From: Blumeriella jaapii
Taxonomy: Eukaryota > Ascomycota > Leotiomycetes > Helotiales > Drepanopezizaceae
Reading direction: 5' to 3'
Length of the DNA: 64,000 nt
Assembly (NCBI GenBank): GCA_009599575.1
Contig: VWND01000002.1
Location: forward strand, 682,001 to 746,000
The notes under the pieces were generated by a model. The model searched no databases. It was not told the origin of the DNA and was given only the letters and a program-made list of their open reading frames with translations. The position numbers and the translations under genes are program-made. How positions within the stretch are numbered: the stretch's first letter is position 1; the number at the start of each line of letters is the position of its first letter. Below, one piece after another: positions 44,600 through 57,301 of this stretch.

Positions 44600-44930
44600 C
44601 GATAATGATGACGAAAATAATGATAATAATAACGATGATGATATTTTTAACGTCTGGAGGGGGCAGTGAACCTGCGCAATCTCAAGCCTCTCGCAGGGCA
44701 TAGGAGACGTGCTAAGCTGGGGACTTTTTCAAACATGAGACCCTCGAGAAAGCACTTGTGTAAAAGACATGTGTGACAAGTGTCCGCTATCTGAGCCCTT
44801 CCCCTACAAGCGGAATGATTCTCCATGAAGTTCGTGAAGTAACCTTCGATCGATGCATCGGGAGTAGTCAGAGCTGTTGGAGCTGATTATTCGAAGGGTC
44901 CTAACGACCGGTGCAGCCAGCCTTCGCAGG
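44600..44930 (+). repeat. Dispersed repeat family, copy A
   Basis: Starts with a GAT/AAT-rich lead, then TTTAACGTCTGGAGG, CGCAGGGCATAGGAGACGTG, CTAAGCTGGGGA, CCTCGAGAAAGCA and TGTGTGACAAGTGTCCGCT, and runs on to GACCTTCGAT-like sequence. Similarity to copy B continues past 44860. The family is not recognised; it lacks obvious terminal repeats. Confidence 0.75.
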
Positions 44931-46143
44931 CAAGAAAAAAAGATCTGTTCTGAGGTGTTGAAATGTAGATTATAAGAAGAAGGGCTACGTCGAGTCTGCA
45001 CTACACATCTCGAATACCAGGCAGATATCGTGTGCTTGAGCACGTAAACGCAGGTCTTGCGCAAAAGACTCTTTCCATTTCAAGCCCTTTTGCCTCCTGT
45101 ACGATCATAGCAAAATCATTAACACAATTACAATGTCTAACACAATCGTGCTGTACACCGAGCTCGATCATTTCCGCGCGACCCGGAAGTAGTCATCAGG
45201 ACTCATTAGGATACTACTAGACCTGACGTGCGCGTTAAACACAAGCAGGATTCTCCCCCTCCCTTATCGTCGACATCTTGCCTGCATATAAACGATACTT
45301 GTTACAAAAGCGGGGATGTTGGCATCTTGGTTTACTGGAAGTTCAGGTGGTCTTTTTCTTCCAGCGACCGGCCTCTCTTCTCGTCTTACGATGTTCTGTC
45401 TGGAAGCCAACACCAGGTAGGCTGGAATCGAGACTGTGAACGGCCTGGTTGGCATTCGTCACCCAGCCAGCCTGCCTCCAGCAGGCGTACATTCTCCTTC
45501 CTATCCAGATTCACTAGCGCAGAAAGCCCCCTGAGTCACATCAAAATTAGTTTAGCCATGAACAGAAGCGTGAGCTCTGGGTCTGGCTATAGACACTAGT
45601 TTCGGCTTGTAGCATAGCGCTCCTCCGAGAAGGCCTTGGGTAAGAACGACCAACGCTCCACAGTGTAGCAGATGATGAGAAGTGAAGAGAGGCGAAAATC
45701 CCGAGCTCTGAACATCTCGCTGGTTTCCATCGAAGCCCGCTCAGAGGGCGGCTGGAAAAATTGCTAGCCGCTATCGATTTTTGCTCTGACATCCTACCTT
45801 TTTATCTGATTGCGAAAAAGCCTGTGATGAAATATCATGGTTATACCAGCGTCGACCAGTGCCACCCTTGGTATTTTTGAGAAGAACGGTATCTTGGAAC
45901 GTTCTGCTTCAAACCCGAGTCTTGACCATTGTTCTTTCACAACATGTTGAGATGAAAAGGAAGAGGGGGCTTTTCCCAGCCATGTCTTGCTACTGTCACA
46001 GAACAAATCTTTTTGTAGTCGACACCGTTGGGTCTCTGGCGAAGTATGCAAGCATGGAACTAAAGTATTCATTTCTACCAAAATGCGAAGAATGTGCTTG
46101 AATGTGCCTTCTTGCTCATGTGTGTGATGGTCCTAAAATCCAT

Positions 46144-46482
46144 ATGACGCAAGGACATCCAAGTTTCTTCTGTTTGTATTCGTATACAAGACATGTTTCG
46201 ATAAACCTAATAAACCTAATAATGTTACCAGATTTCTTGAGATCAAACTTGACCTACACCGAACTCTAAGATATGCCAACGTTATAGTGGATAGGTAATC
46301 TTACTAGTGCCCGCAAATGACGCAAGGACGTTCAAGTTTCTTCTGTTTGTATTCATATACAAGATAAATTTCGATAAACCTAATAATGTTACTAGATTTC
46401 TTAAGATCAAACTTGACCTACACCGAACTGTGAGATATGCCAACGTTAGAGTGGATAGGTAATCTTACTAGTGCCCACAAAG
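46144..46482 (+). repeat. Tandem duplication of a ~170-bp unit
   Basis: Unit 1 is 46144-46316 (173 bp) and unit 2 is 46317 to about 46482. They are nearly identical, differing mostly by C/T and G/A changes. Unit 1 has a small internal duplication of TAAACCTAA. No coding frame crosses both. Confidence 0.9.
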
Positions 46483-47249
46483 GACTCAAAGTCAAGCCCA
46501 ACCAGGTACAGTACCACACGGCACCCAGGAACACATCACCGTCACTGTGGATATCAAGCTCCAAGTACCAAACCCATGACTCGCAGCCAGCGACTTAACA
46601 AGTTTCGTACCCGTAGAAGCGCTTGGGCTGAGTCCCAGCTGTGCGTCACACAGATGACGTCCTTTTGGCATTTCGCCGAAAAGATAATTTCCCCGATGAA
46701 AAGACCATTGGATTTCCGTCCTTCAAGGGGATGAATAGCGCCCAGATTGTGCTTATTGCTGTTGGCCGCGCATCGGGTCTCAATCCTCCCGTTCTCAATG
46801 AGGAAGATCTAGCGAGGCGATGTTTGGACGAAGAAGTATGGAAAGCACAAAATTCCTTACCTCCCACGCGCCCCCAAAAAAAGGCAACGATATCCAATCC
46901 CCTCGGAATTAACGCTTCAAGCCTACTTGCTCTCGCATAGAAAACAGGAAGCCAAAGCAGAGGATCAGCCGTGTATCGGTGGATTCTATGCCCAGTCAAC
47001 TCCCAGATCCCAAGGGGGTAACATCGGGAAGACCGGTTTTCAGAGACGGTTACGTACTGGCACTTGGAGAGAGCCAACATTGAGCAATCGACACGTGGAG
47101 ACTTCGAAGGGATTTTCCTTACCAGCGAACCGAGCCCTGTCTACAACTACGCGTATTACTACGATCTATCTGACGAGGGCATACTTACGTACCGAGAATC
47201 CCAGAAGGATTGTATTCAAAGGAAAAGCGGAAAATGAGAATCGACAGCT

Positions 47250-47484
47250 CGATTATCGAAAACCCGGTACAGCGCCTTCGAAAAATCGTTTTATCAAATA
47301 CCACGATTTGGTGAAAGGGTAGTGGTAGAACACATACGCCCGGAAGCTGTAAGGTCATATCGGCGTATCTGAAAAATCGTTCGAGAGACAACTCGGCGTC
47401 GCCAACTTTCGAAGTTCTGAAAGTGCTTTCAATAATCATAAAAAAGCTGCAATACCATGAGATCAGAGACCCGGGATATCCGTG
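47250..47484 (-). pseudogene. Coding-like relic, unrecognised family (copy 1)
   Basis: DNA here matches 57952-58190 in the opposite window orientation over about 200 bp, beginning at a shared TATCCCGGGT. Both encode a related segment: here FRTSKVGDAELSLERFFRYA, there IRTWEIGDVELSFDRFFMYV. The differences are largely transitions. It lies just left of dispersed-repeat copy B. I do not recognise the protein; a transposon origin is likely from context. Confidence 0.55.
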
Positions 47485-47604
47485 TTAAAAGAGCCATTTC
47501 TGAATCGTGCTTTTCTATTTTTTAATATGTGTTTACTTGGTAGTCTTTAAAATCATCGAAGTTATTTCACAAACACTATGGAGAATCATCCCGCCTGTAA
47601 GATA

Positions 47605-47905
47605 AAATAGTATTAATGATAATGTTGTTTAACGTCTGGAGGAAGCAATGAAACTGCGCTACCTTAAGCCTTCCGCAGGGCATTGGAAACTTGCTAAGCT
47701 GGGGATTTTTACATGCAGAAGGCCCTCGAGAAAGCATTTTTGTAAAAGAAATGTGTGACAAATGTCCGCTGTTTGAGCACTTCCCCTACGAGCGGGATGG
47801 TTCTCCGTGGAGTTCGTAAAATGACCTTCGATAAATCAAGTGATCAAACCTGTTAAAGCTGAGTGTTTTCTGGGTCGTAGCAGACCGACGCGTCCAGACA
47901 AAATA
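47605..47905 (+). repeat. Dispersed repeat family, copy B
   Basis: Shares the full order of blocks with copy A (TTTAACGTCTGGAGG, CGCAGGGCAT, GCTAAGCTGGGGATTTTTA, CCCTCGAGAAAGCA, TGTGTGACAAATGTCCGCT). It differs chiefly by transitions, for example GGAGCTGA in A where B has AAAGCTGA. Confidence 0.75.
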
Positions 47906-47916
47906 AGGCATAACCT

Positions 47917-48100
47917 GTGAGATAAAAGCTCACATAGCGGGCCTATTGGCCAAACATTTCTCTTGCATACTGTAACTGCTTTCTCGAGGGCTTACTTTGT
48001 ATATAAAAATCCCCAGCTTAGCACGTCCTATGCCCTACGGGAGGCCGAGGCGACTTTGCCCCTTCTGACGTAAAACAAGGTCATTTTTACTATCACATGC
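47917..48100 (-). repeat. Dispersed repeat family, inverted copy C
   Basis: Read on the minus strand it gives TACGTCAGAAGGGGCAAAG, GTAGGGCATAGGACGTGCTA, AGCTGGGGATTTTTATAT and CCCTCGAGAAAGCAG in the same order as copies A and B. It faces copy B tail to tail with almost no gap, which makes B and C an imperfect palindrome. Confidence 0.7.
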
Positions 48101-48695
48101 ATTGCCACCGCCATCCTCTTTCTTACCCTACTCGACCACAACCGTTTGACATCGTTGATATCACTTAGGTGGGCACACAAGGGTTGGTTGAGACTTGCAA
48201 GATTGATGTATTGCTGGTTGGTGTCTGGTCTACTACAGTTCTAGCTAAGGTTTCCCTGGGACATCTGTGTGGCCACCTAAAAGAATTCTGCTTACTTCTA
48301 GCAATAATGGATATTGGACACAAAGCTATCCGGACCTAAAAAAAAAAAAAAAAAAAACAGGTCTACTATGTGCTGTACCACATTATATACAAGTCGGATG
48401 CATTTCTCAGCAAGAAAATGCTAGAAATCACGTTTTGAAAAACACAAAGGTTTAGTTGAAAACCTAGAGCCCTGATACAAACCCTGTTGATCACGTCTGA
48501 AAAGCTTATCTAAACAACTTTATGCATAAAAATGCCTTTCGGAGCTTTATTTCTTGAAAGTGTTGGTATCGGGGGTGAGACAGGTAAGACTAGTCTCATA
48601 CGATGTTGTACGGTATGAGTTCTGTAAGATTTTCACTGTCTAGTGCGCAGTGGAGAATATATGGTGGGGGAACGCACGTCCTCTCGGTATCACAT

Positions 48696-48724
48696 CACGT
48701 GACACTCTTGAGGATCACGTGATA
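48696..48724. promoter_or_regulatory. Two TCACGTGA sites
   Basis: Two copies of the palindrome TCACGTGA lie about 20 bp apart in otherwise unassigned DNA. They would bind bHLH factors if functional, but no gene start follows that I can support. Confidence 0.25.
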
Positions 48725-50359
48725 CACGAACATCCCTCGACCTTAGTATCCCTCGGGGTATTCAAGATAGATTAAACCTCGAGAAATGAAAGCAAGGGGA
48801 CTGAGGAAGCGTCATAGCCGATCCTCCAAATGCCATTTGACACTCTGGTGCGCTGTATGCGTAGTCGATTGCGTGCACTGCGCAAAGCGAAGGGCTGGTG
48901 GTGCACGATGTTATCAACGAAGCAAGGGTTTGGCTTTGCCTTTATTCAAGTTCAGATCGATAGCTTCATCAAGAACCAGTCACATTCAATACAGAATCAG
49001 AAGGAACATACAGCCTAGATAGGCAAATAAAGTGTGCAAGATCGATTTGGGCGCCGAACATTCACAGTAACTTACTTCTATAGGACAACGCCTTACTCGG
49101 TTGCCGGGGTTCTTTTCACACCATATCACATACTGTACATAGGTATGTAGCTACAGTATACATACTGTTTGTGTAAGGCAATGAACGATCCATGATCCAA
49201 GCCCAAGCAAGGAGAACAGCACTGTCTCGCTTCCAGTGCCTACCTACAGTCCAGTACTATACTACCTACCTACCCACCCGAGAAGATGACGAAGATAGCG
49301 AGCTCCGCCAGCTGTGCTATGTAGATAATCAACATTCGTTTTAGATACAGTACTGGTTCTGGTAGAATACAGTACAGTACATACATACAGTACGCGCGCG
49401 CATACCACATACAGTACTCCGTGCCCTGACAATCATCCCACCAATCCAATCATCGGTCCGGCGCCCGGCTCCCGAGGTCCGTCCGACTAAGTGCTTCACA
49501 GTACAGTACTGCGCAGTAATATGCTTTCCGGATGACAAGAAACAAACATGCAAGGGGCGGCACGGCCCCACGCACGCATGGCCCCCAATTTTCCCCCCTG
49601 CACTAGCGCCCGCATCTCGCAGCCCCAATTTCCGATGTGAGGACGGCGCTCAGGGTCGAAGCGACACCCGCCCTCTCTCGTGCGAAGAGGAGTCGCGTGC
49701 AATGAAGTATCCACCTGTTGAATTACTGGCAACCGACAAACATGTTGTAGATGACGAGGTGCAAGATTTGTTGAAGAAAGCAGAAAGCGGGCAGCCAACG
49801 CAAGTGTCACAGGCCAAAGTTTGAATCATGGTGAAATGTGAAAAATGTATGCAGATAGCGGTAGCATTGAAGAAACTACACACAAACACCCAGCGTTTCA
49901 GTCATAAGGGTATTGAAAAGCAAGTCTATGATAAGCAACAAAGAATTGAAAATAATGGTCCCAAAACAGGTATTTCAAGTGGAGCAGATCCGTTCCATTG
50001 AACTAACCGGCTTCCGGTCGAATCCTCTACTTCCTCTCGAGAGTAAGGGAATCGTCCAAAAGCAGTCAATCATTAAGGGCCAGGAACGAAAGCCTCCAGA
50101 CACCTGAAAAGCCGCGCACTCGAACGTTCCACCTGGGTCTTCGGTAGGGTGAAAGATACCGTCATCAACCACAGTAGATATTACAAGAAAAATAGGCAAC
50201 CTGCGTTGGAAACTCCTTCAATGCCCAACACAGTATTCCCAGATACCGTGCTATCCCCAATCGGTCAACCAGCCGCCCTTTCTCCGTCATGACTGGCCAG
50301 AATCAAAAGTATCGTCCGGTCGTTGATTGAATATGACGTAAGAGTAAACCCGCCTACGC

Positions 50360-51046
50360 TTACAAAAGGTAAGCGACGAGACCGAAGAGGGCAGCAAGGG
50401 AGCCGCCCGAGATGGCCATGGCCTTGTTGGCACCGTTGGCGACAACGAGGGGGTTGGTGGGGTTGGCGGGAGGAGGAGCAGGGTACCCAGTGCCGACTGG
50501 AGCGGTAGGCGCAGGAGGAGCAGGGACGGTGCCGTTGTTGGTGGGGTACGATGGGGGAGGAACGACAGGGTAGGTGGGAGCGGGTGGGTTGACGACGGGG
50601 TAGGTGGGAGCGGGTGGGTTGACGGCGGGGTAGGTAGGAGCGGGTGGGCCCGGGGTGTATGGTGGGTTGGGGGCGCTGGTTTCGGGTTAATAGAGTTGAC
50701 GCTGCTGTTTGGGGACAATGGCTTACCAGGTGGAGCACACGACGTAGCTGGTGGGCACGATGGGCTTGGTGACAGTGCATGGGCAGTCGCTGCGATACTT
50801 AGGTCAGTAAAAGCCATCTGGATCGCACAGCGGCGGTGCTTACGTGATGGTCAACGTCTCGCTGGCGGTGGCCGTGTAGGTCTTGCCATTGAAGGTGATC
50901 TCGGTGGAAGATGGGCAGACGGTGGTAAAGACCTTGTGGATCTCGGTGGTGTAGACAATGCTGTGGTTGCCCGCAGGAGGCTGTTGGACGTAGCCAGCAG
51001 AGGCAGAGGCTGCGAGAGCAAGAACGGCGGCAGCGGAGTATTGCAT
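50360..51046 (-). CDS. GPI-anchored Pro-rich cell-wall protein
   Basis: Small surface protein, 193 aa, in three exons: 50844-51046, 50727-50789 and 50360-50675. The signal peptide is MQYSAAAVLALAASASA. A compact domain with VYTTEIHKVFTTVCPSST and DCPCTVTKPIVPTSYVVC follows; such VCPxxT/CTVTK motifs are common in fungal cell-wall proteins. A Pro/Tyr-rich repeat region then has three near-identical PAPTYPVVNP-like units. The C-terminus is a GPI signal: small residues (NGANKA) followed by the hydrophobic tail ISGGSLAALFGLVAYLL. Likely an abundant wall or hyphal-surface protein. The frame of exon 3 is fixed by the hydrophobic tail; the other frames there are artefacts. Confidence 0.82.
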
Positions 51047-54000
51047 TGTGGCGCGTGGGTGGGAATTAAGTTAGGAGGCGGGAGGCAATTAAAGAGGTAG
51101 AGGGTGAGGTGGAGTGGTGGAAGGTTGGAGGTTGAGGCGTCGTGGGTAGGGGTTTCGAAACGAATGTGGTAGACTAAAAGTCAAGAGTGAATGAGTGTGA
51201 AGTGAGCGGATGAGGAGGGAAAAGAGAGGTTGAGAGGGGACGAAGGAGGCCATCTCTTATACTGGGACGGCGAGGCCCAAGTGGGTGGGGCACGCTTGGC
51301 TCGCGAGCCAATGGGGCTAGGCCCGAGCGGCTCAGGGGCAATCAGCACGATGGGGTCGAGATAGGCTTAGATGGTGGATCCGAGTTCTCGGCTGCAGTCA
51401 GTAGTCTGTTTACGATGTGCGATGTACATGCTCTGCACATCGTACAGTACAGTAGAAGTGCTTCCAGAGTAGTGCTGGTCGCAGGGTTGGACGAAGTGCA
51501 AATCCAAATCACATCACCCTTGGATCAGGGGCACACGACTGCAGATTACAGAGTACAGAGAGTCCTGTACAGTACCGTAGTCATTGTTGTTGTTGTTGTT
51601 GATGGTGTCCTCCGCCTCCGAGGCATCGTTGGGTGCTTTTCTTTGCGCTTCTTCCATTTCTTCTCTTCTCCTTTCTTTTTTCTTCTTTTCTTTTCTTCCA
51701 TTCCTTCCCTTTGCCTGCTTCCCTGCCGTCTCTCGGAGCTTTCATCTCCTGGCCGCCACCTAAAGAAAAAAAACTTTCAAGAAAAGCAAACAAGCTGCTT
51801 CCCACGACCCTCCATGCTCTTGATTTTCCCATGCCCGTCCCCGACTCATTGCGAACTTTAATGATTGGGTAGATCGGCACCAAGACAATCTCGGTTGTGG
51901 TGAGCAAGCCAGACCGAGAGTCAGTTCGCTGCTTATTGACTTCGGCTCACGTCGACCAGCGTTTGATGCTTTAAGCCTCGAGCGAGCCGCCTCAGCCGTG
52001 CACGCCACGGGATGACGGGGGCGCTTCCTATGAATCCGGTGCAAAGCACCTTCGTCCTCCTATGGGTGGAATTTTGTCGGAACGCGGACCTCAATCGCGA
52101 GAGCCCGTCCCTGTCCTGACGAGCGCTTATGCATCGGCTATCTGCCGGTACGAAATAATGCTCAGATGATTCCGGGGTCGAACGAAATGAGTTTCTTGCG
52201 GTAGGTACTGTACTGTGTAGTATGTACAATACAGTAGGTAGTTACAGTATGCAACTTAGGTAGAGGTGCTGCTGTACCTCCTCACCTTAACCTACCCCGT
52301 AGGCATGCTCTCTGGTCGTCGCAAGCTGAGAAGTTGCGTTGTCTTCGCCAATCAAAACTCCCTGTCTTCAAAGCCAATAGCCGGCGGTGTACATCGTCTC
52401 TCTGCCTCTGTGCCACGTTCGCCAGCGTCTATGTCTCATCAAAATCGTCCTGTGTCACCATCATGCCCTTTCTGGGCCGTTTCTTCTGCGAGCCAAAGCT
52501 CCGACGTTGGATTCAACTTTCAAGAAGACACACGTCCCCATACACTGACACTGTCACCAGTACGCGAGAGCTTGGGGAAGGGCCTTTTAGCCCCCGATCT
52601 CTGAATCAAATAACCGTTGCCCCGCCGCAAACACAGTTTGGCGAAAAAGAAAATTGGCAAAAAGACAAAACAAGCCCACCCTGGTGGACCCTCCTTTCAA
52701 ATCTCTCGAGCGATTCAGGACAAGCCGACACCCTCGCTCTGGTGGTACCGTCACTCGCTAGCTCACAGGTCGCTCTCATCCCTTGGGACCTCGGGTTTAA
52801 TTGTCAATAAAACATTGTAGATGCGTAGACGGCTCATAATCATCTCCGCTCCTTTTGGTCGCCATATTCCACTTCATCATACTAGATCGCGCTGAGCGTT
52901 CGATAAGTCATGAGCCTCATCCGTCGGAAATTGTCGAAAGGACCCAGCACCAGCCTGGATGCTTCTAGATCTTGTGGCTAGGGTTTCTCGGGCTGCGCGG
53001 GATCGAAGTAAGCCAGTCGATCTGCCAATTAGAAATTCTTACGCATAGACGCCGGGCGCCTGTCAATTCATGCCGGCGTCAGGTACGCGCAAAGGCTAAA
53101 GCAAGCCTTCCGCGTTGGCACACGGCGTGCGATAAGCCTCCTTAATCCTTCGGGATCGCAGTTAGTTCGGTATCTTGAGCGTTGTCTTCAATCTCGCGAG
53201 TTGCTTACTACAAACCCCACGTCTTGAGCACATTGCAAGTCACACTCTCTGGAAGAGCTGGAATGTATCACACATGTCATCTAGAAGAGTTGTTTCGTTT
53301 CCTCCTCTTTCCCCAGAAGCTTGACGACGATGGTTGTGAAGGTCACGGGAACGACTCATGCGGTATCAGGGGGAGTCAACGAAGCACGTACAGTACTGTA
53401 CGCCTCAGGTTCCCATCCGGGCAGAAATCGCACTCCTTACAAGTTCCTTAGAACACTACGGCATTCAATGGTGCATCTTCCACTCTTCGAGAGGTTCACA
53501 CGAGCGAGTATTATCCCAGGTCTACATCTTGCGTCTGTCTCCAGCAGCCGGAGGCAAGAAATTCAGACCCTGAGGCAATTGGGTGGGGTATATACACTTC
53601 GAGTCATTGGGCCGATGGCCTTGGAGCGAACTCTGGTTAACAACTATCGAGAGAATAAAGTAAGATACTACGAAGTGGGACACTTCAGAGTGAAACTTTG
53701 TTCAGGACCGGATCGCAATTTTAGCATCCGAGAGGTGCTTAGAGACGGTCCCTATCGGTACCGCAAATCTACATACCCACTGTGCATAGTGAAGACTGCT
53801 AATAGGAGCATCATCAAGTCTTGAATGGCCAGCTCTTACTTTTCGGGGTGGTATCGTCAGATTCCGGATACGTTTTACAGTACCTACCAATACCTTAGGT
53901 CTCCGGATTAGCGCGGCCCAATAAAGTAAAAAGCTACGTCCTGTACCACCTCGAAAGCCGTATATTCCTTTTTTCTACCCTTTTACCGCCTCTTCTGCTT

Positions 54001-54825
54001 TCACTCACCCAACTGCACTTCAGCGGGATCGATAAGTACAGCGTCTCAGCTTGTCTCACTCTGCCAGTTTGGTTATTCTACGCGACAGGAACTAACGCCA
54101 CCCCCGATTGACATATCGTTTCTTTCTCCTGCTATCGACCATTCATGTTCCGAAGATACCTACAGTACCTACCGCAGCTCTCAGGTGCCCATCGCATCTT
54201 CATCTCGCTTCCTTGCCTTAGGGATGCAAGCCAGGAGGTACGAAAGTAAGTATGTACTTACTGTAAGCATACATCGAGCTCGCGTATTCGCTCTCATGCA
54301 GGGTCCCGACCCGATCTGCTTCCCACCGCATCCATCGAACCTACGGCCGGTCGATGCCTTCTTCCCACCAACGGGCATTCTCATCCATCAGCGGTGCGAT
54401 GATGTTCAGCTAGAGTGACACCTGTGGGTGTGTGTGCCTGTCTCCTTGTCTGGCGAGCTCTACGTTCAACCCTTGGCGTTCTTGTCTTTCTCGATTGTAT
54501 GATTTCAATCTATTGCTAGTACTATGACTACTTAGGCAAAGAAGCAATGTGTGCAGACTTGTTGGCATTGTTTGACTTGTAGTTTGTAGCATTAACCATA
54601 AGGGCGGTGTGTGCCCGTGTGACTGATCAGTTTGCCTATGGAAGTCGAGCCACGTGATTAATACGTGACACTATACACTATCTCTTTTTACATCCCCTTC
54701 CACGGCATGGCGCATAGAATCATTGAACCTCGCTCCATCGCTTCTATTTACAGTACTGTAGAGCGCTTAGTCATCATGCCATCTAATCCTCCCTTCAACC
54801 GAGATCGATCCGGAACGCGGGGAAG
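51047..54825. other. 3.8-kb spacer, no gene supported
   Basis: The left part is the promoter of the GPI protein gene. The rest has GTACAGTAC-type sites near 51440-51455, 52203-52245 and 53388-53402, and a GTT microsatellite at 51585-51601. Several ORFs of 60-170 codons lack any domain. One runs at 53321-53824 and one at 52334-52810; neither has a convincing exon structure. Confidence 0.5.
51254..51261 (-). promoter_or_regulatory. TATA-like box of the GPI protein gene
   Basis: TATAAGAG on the minus strand lies 208 bp before the start codon. CT-rich leader sequence follows it. Position fits a core promoter with a leader of about 180 nt. Confidence 0.4.
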
Positions 54826-57301
54826 ATGGATAATGCGGGGGCGGATCAACACCGGCCCGAACCTGGAGCTCTTGATGGAGTAAAGATACTTTAAGTCACG
54901 AACGTATCACGACCGACGGAGTCAGTCAGAATACTCACTGTCCGCTATCCCGTGGATTCAATGACATAGATACGCGTGATCGATCGTCTTCGTGCTGCTG
55001 TTCCCCCCTTCTCTACAGCGAGCCAACTTCTCCCAAGCAAACCGCTACCTGTTGCGCAAAAGAATGCCCGCCCACCTTCAGGACGAAGTGCAAAAGCACT
55101 CTCTGGAAGACCCCGATTCCTTCTGGGCCGAGCAAGCCGCGCATCTCTCGTGGCACAAGAGGCCCCGCAAGACGCTCACCCGCACCTCCAAGTCCCTCAA
55201 GTCGGGCACCATGCACCGTCACTGGGAGTGGTTCTCCGACGGGGAGATCTCGACGTGCTATAACTGCGTCGATCGCCATGTCGAGGCGGGAAATGGGGAC
55301 CAGACGGCTATCATCTGGGATAGTCCGGTGACGGGGACGAAGACCAAGATCACGTATAGAGACTTGCTGGCCGAGGTGGAGACGTTCGCTGGCGTTCTCA
55401 GGGAAGAGGGCGTGAAGAAGGGAGATGTGGTGTTGATATACAGTGAGTGAGTGGACTTGCGCCTTGCCTGGCAAGGCTCTCTCTCGGTGGGTGAGGACGT
55501 GGTGATGAAGAAGCGCTCATTTGTTCCTAGTGCCCATGATACCTGCTGCTCTAGTTGGAATACTGGCCATTTCCCGACTGGGAGCAATACACGCTGTAGT
55601 ATTCGGAGGATTCGCAGCAGGATCCTTGGCCCAACGGATTGATGCCTCCAAACCAATCGCCGTCCTCACAGCTTCCTGTGGCATCGACGGAGCCAAGCCT
55701 CCAATGTCCTACAAGCCATTTATCCGAGAAGCCATCAAGCTCTCAACACACAAGCCTGCTAAGACCATCGTCTGGCAACGGGACCAGCTACGATGGGATC
55801 CAGTGGATAAAAACACCGGAGAAAGGAATTGGCAGCGCATTTCCAAGAGCGCCAAGAACAGGGGCCTGAAGGCCGATTGCGTGCCTGTCAAGTCAAGTGA
55901 CGGCCTGTACATCATCTACACCTCCGGCACAACCGGTCTTCCCAAAGGCGTTGTTCGAGAAGCAGGTGGCCATGCGGTCGGGCTCCATCTGTCGATTAGC
56001 TACATCTTCGGCATCCACGGTCCCGGAGACGTGATGTTCTGCGCCTCGGACATTGGTTGGGTAGTCGGTCACTCGTATATCCTCTACGCGCCGCTTCTTA
56101 CCGGGGCTGCCACCGTATTGTTCGAAGGCAAACCGGTTGGAACGCCGAATGCAGGGACGTTCTGGCGCATAATTGAGGAGCACAAAGTCAATACTCTCTC
56201 GACGGCTCCGACCGCGCTGAGAGCCATAAGACGAGATGACCCTGAAAACAAGCTGTTCAAAGAAGTTGGCGAAAGAGGCGGTCTCAAGAGCCTCAATGCT
56301 CTATTCCTCGCGGGCGAGAGATCCGAACCGAGCATTGTTACCATGTACGAGGATCTTCTCAAGAAGCACTGCGCTCGTGGCGCCAGCGTGATCGATAATT
56401 GGTGGTCCTCAGAATCCGGCTCCCCGATCTCAGGCATTGCGCTGCTACCACATGCCGGCAAGGATCGGAAAACGAAGAGGCGAGACGTAGCGCCCCTGGG
56501 TATCAAGCCCGGCAGTGCCGGAAAAGCCATGCCGGGTTTCGATGTCCGCGTTGTCGATGATTCGGGTAAGGAGGTGTCCAGGGGAAGCATGGGCAACATC
56601 GTCCTCGGCATGCCGCTTGCGCCCACCGGCTTCAGAACCCTTTGGCAGGACGAAGAGAGGTTCTACAAAGGCTACTTGAAGAGATTCCAAGGTCGCTGGA
56701 TCGACACCGGCGATTCGGGTATGATAGACACAGACGGGTACATCCATGTCATGTCGAGGTCGGACGATGTCATCAATGTCGCCGCGCATCGCTTTAGCAC
56801 CGGTGCGTCTCTCCCTCCCAAGCTTCCCTCGTGACGTTTCACTGACAGCAGCGAGGTTCCATCGAGGAAGCCATCTCTTCGCATCCAACGATAGCAGAGT
56901 GCTGCGTGGTCGGCATCCCCGACGCGCTGAAAGGCCATCTCCCCTTCGCCTTCGTAACGCTCTCAACGCCCGCGCACCCCTCCTCCGCCATGCCCTCCTC
57001 CGCCCTCCTCGCCGACGTGCAGGGGCGCGTCCGCTCGCAGATCGGCGCCATCGCCTCGCTGGGTGGCATGATCCAGGGCAAGGGCATGATCCCGAAGACG
57101 CGGTCGGGCAAGACCCTGCGCCGGGTGCTGCGGGAGCTGGTGGAGAACGCGGTGCATGGCGAGTTCGAGAAGGAGGTGCAGGTCCCGGCCACGGTGGAGG
57201 ACGCGAGCGTCGTCGAGGTGGCGAGGGCCAAGATCAAGGAGTACTTTGTCGAGAAGGGGCCGGATCTGCATCGAGCTACCGAGGCGAGAGCAAAGCTGTA
57301 G
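54826..57301 (+). CDS. Short-chain acyl-CoA (propionyl/acetyl-CoA) synthetase, PTS1 end
   Basis: AMP-forming enzyme that activates a short-chain acid (acetate, propionate or similar) to its CoA ester; closest in kind to PrpE/ACSS3. There are four exons: 54826-54879, 55019-55442, 55531-56802 and 56856-57301, encoding 731 aa. The N-terminal ACS domain begins at SLEDPDSFW. The AMP-binding motif is YTSGTTGLPKG, followed by WWSSESGSPI and the TGDSG motif. The catalytic Lys is in TRSGKTLRR near the C-terminus. Junctions restore IYMPMIPAAL and STGSIEEA. The first exon (MDNAGADQHRPEP) is the weakest part. The protein ends in AKL, a peroxisomal PTS1 variant, which suggests a peroxisomal pool. Acid specificity cannot be read from the sequence. 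Confidence 0.92.

Larger units (their letters stand above)
43497..50359. other. 6.9-kb AT-rich repeat graveyard, no intact gene
   Basis: I can support no intact gene. The stretch contains three copies of a dispersed repeat (about 44600-44930, 47605-47905 and, inverted, 47917-48100). It also has a 173-bp tandem repeat (46144-46482), a degenerate coding-like relic (47250-47484, minus strand), two TCACGTGA sites (48696-48724) and GTAC-type motifs near 49130-49170 and 49370-49383. Many differences between copies are transitions, as after RIP. The ORFs here are short and without domains. The right end is the 3' side of the GPI protein gene. Confidence 0.55.

Noticed and set aside
53321..53824. 167-codon plus-strand ORF
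   Set aside because: No domain, no transmembrane or signal features, and overlapping ORFs in other frames are equally long.
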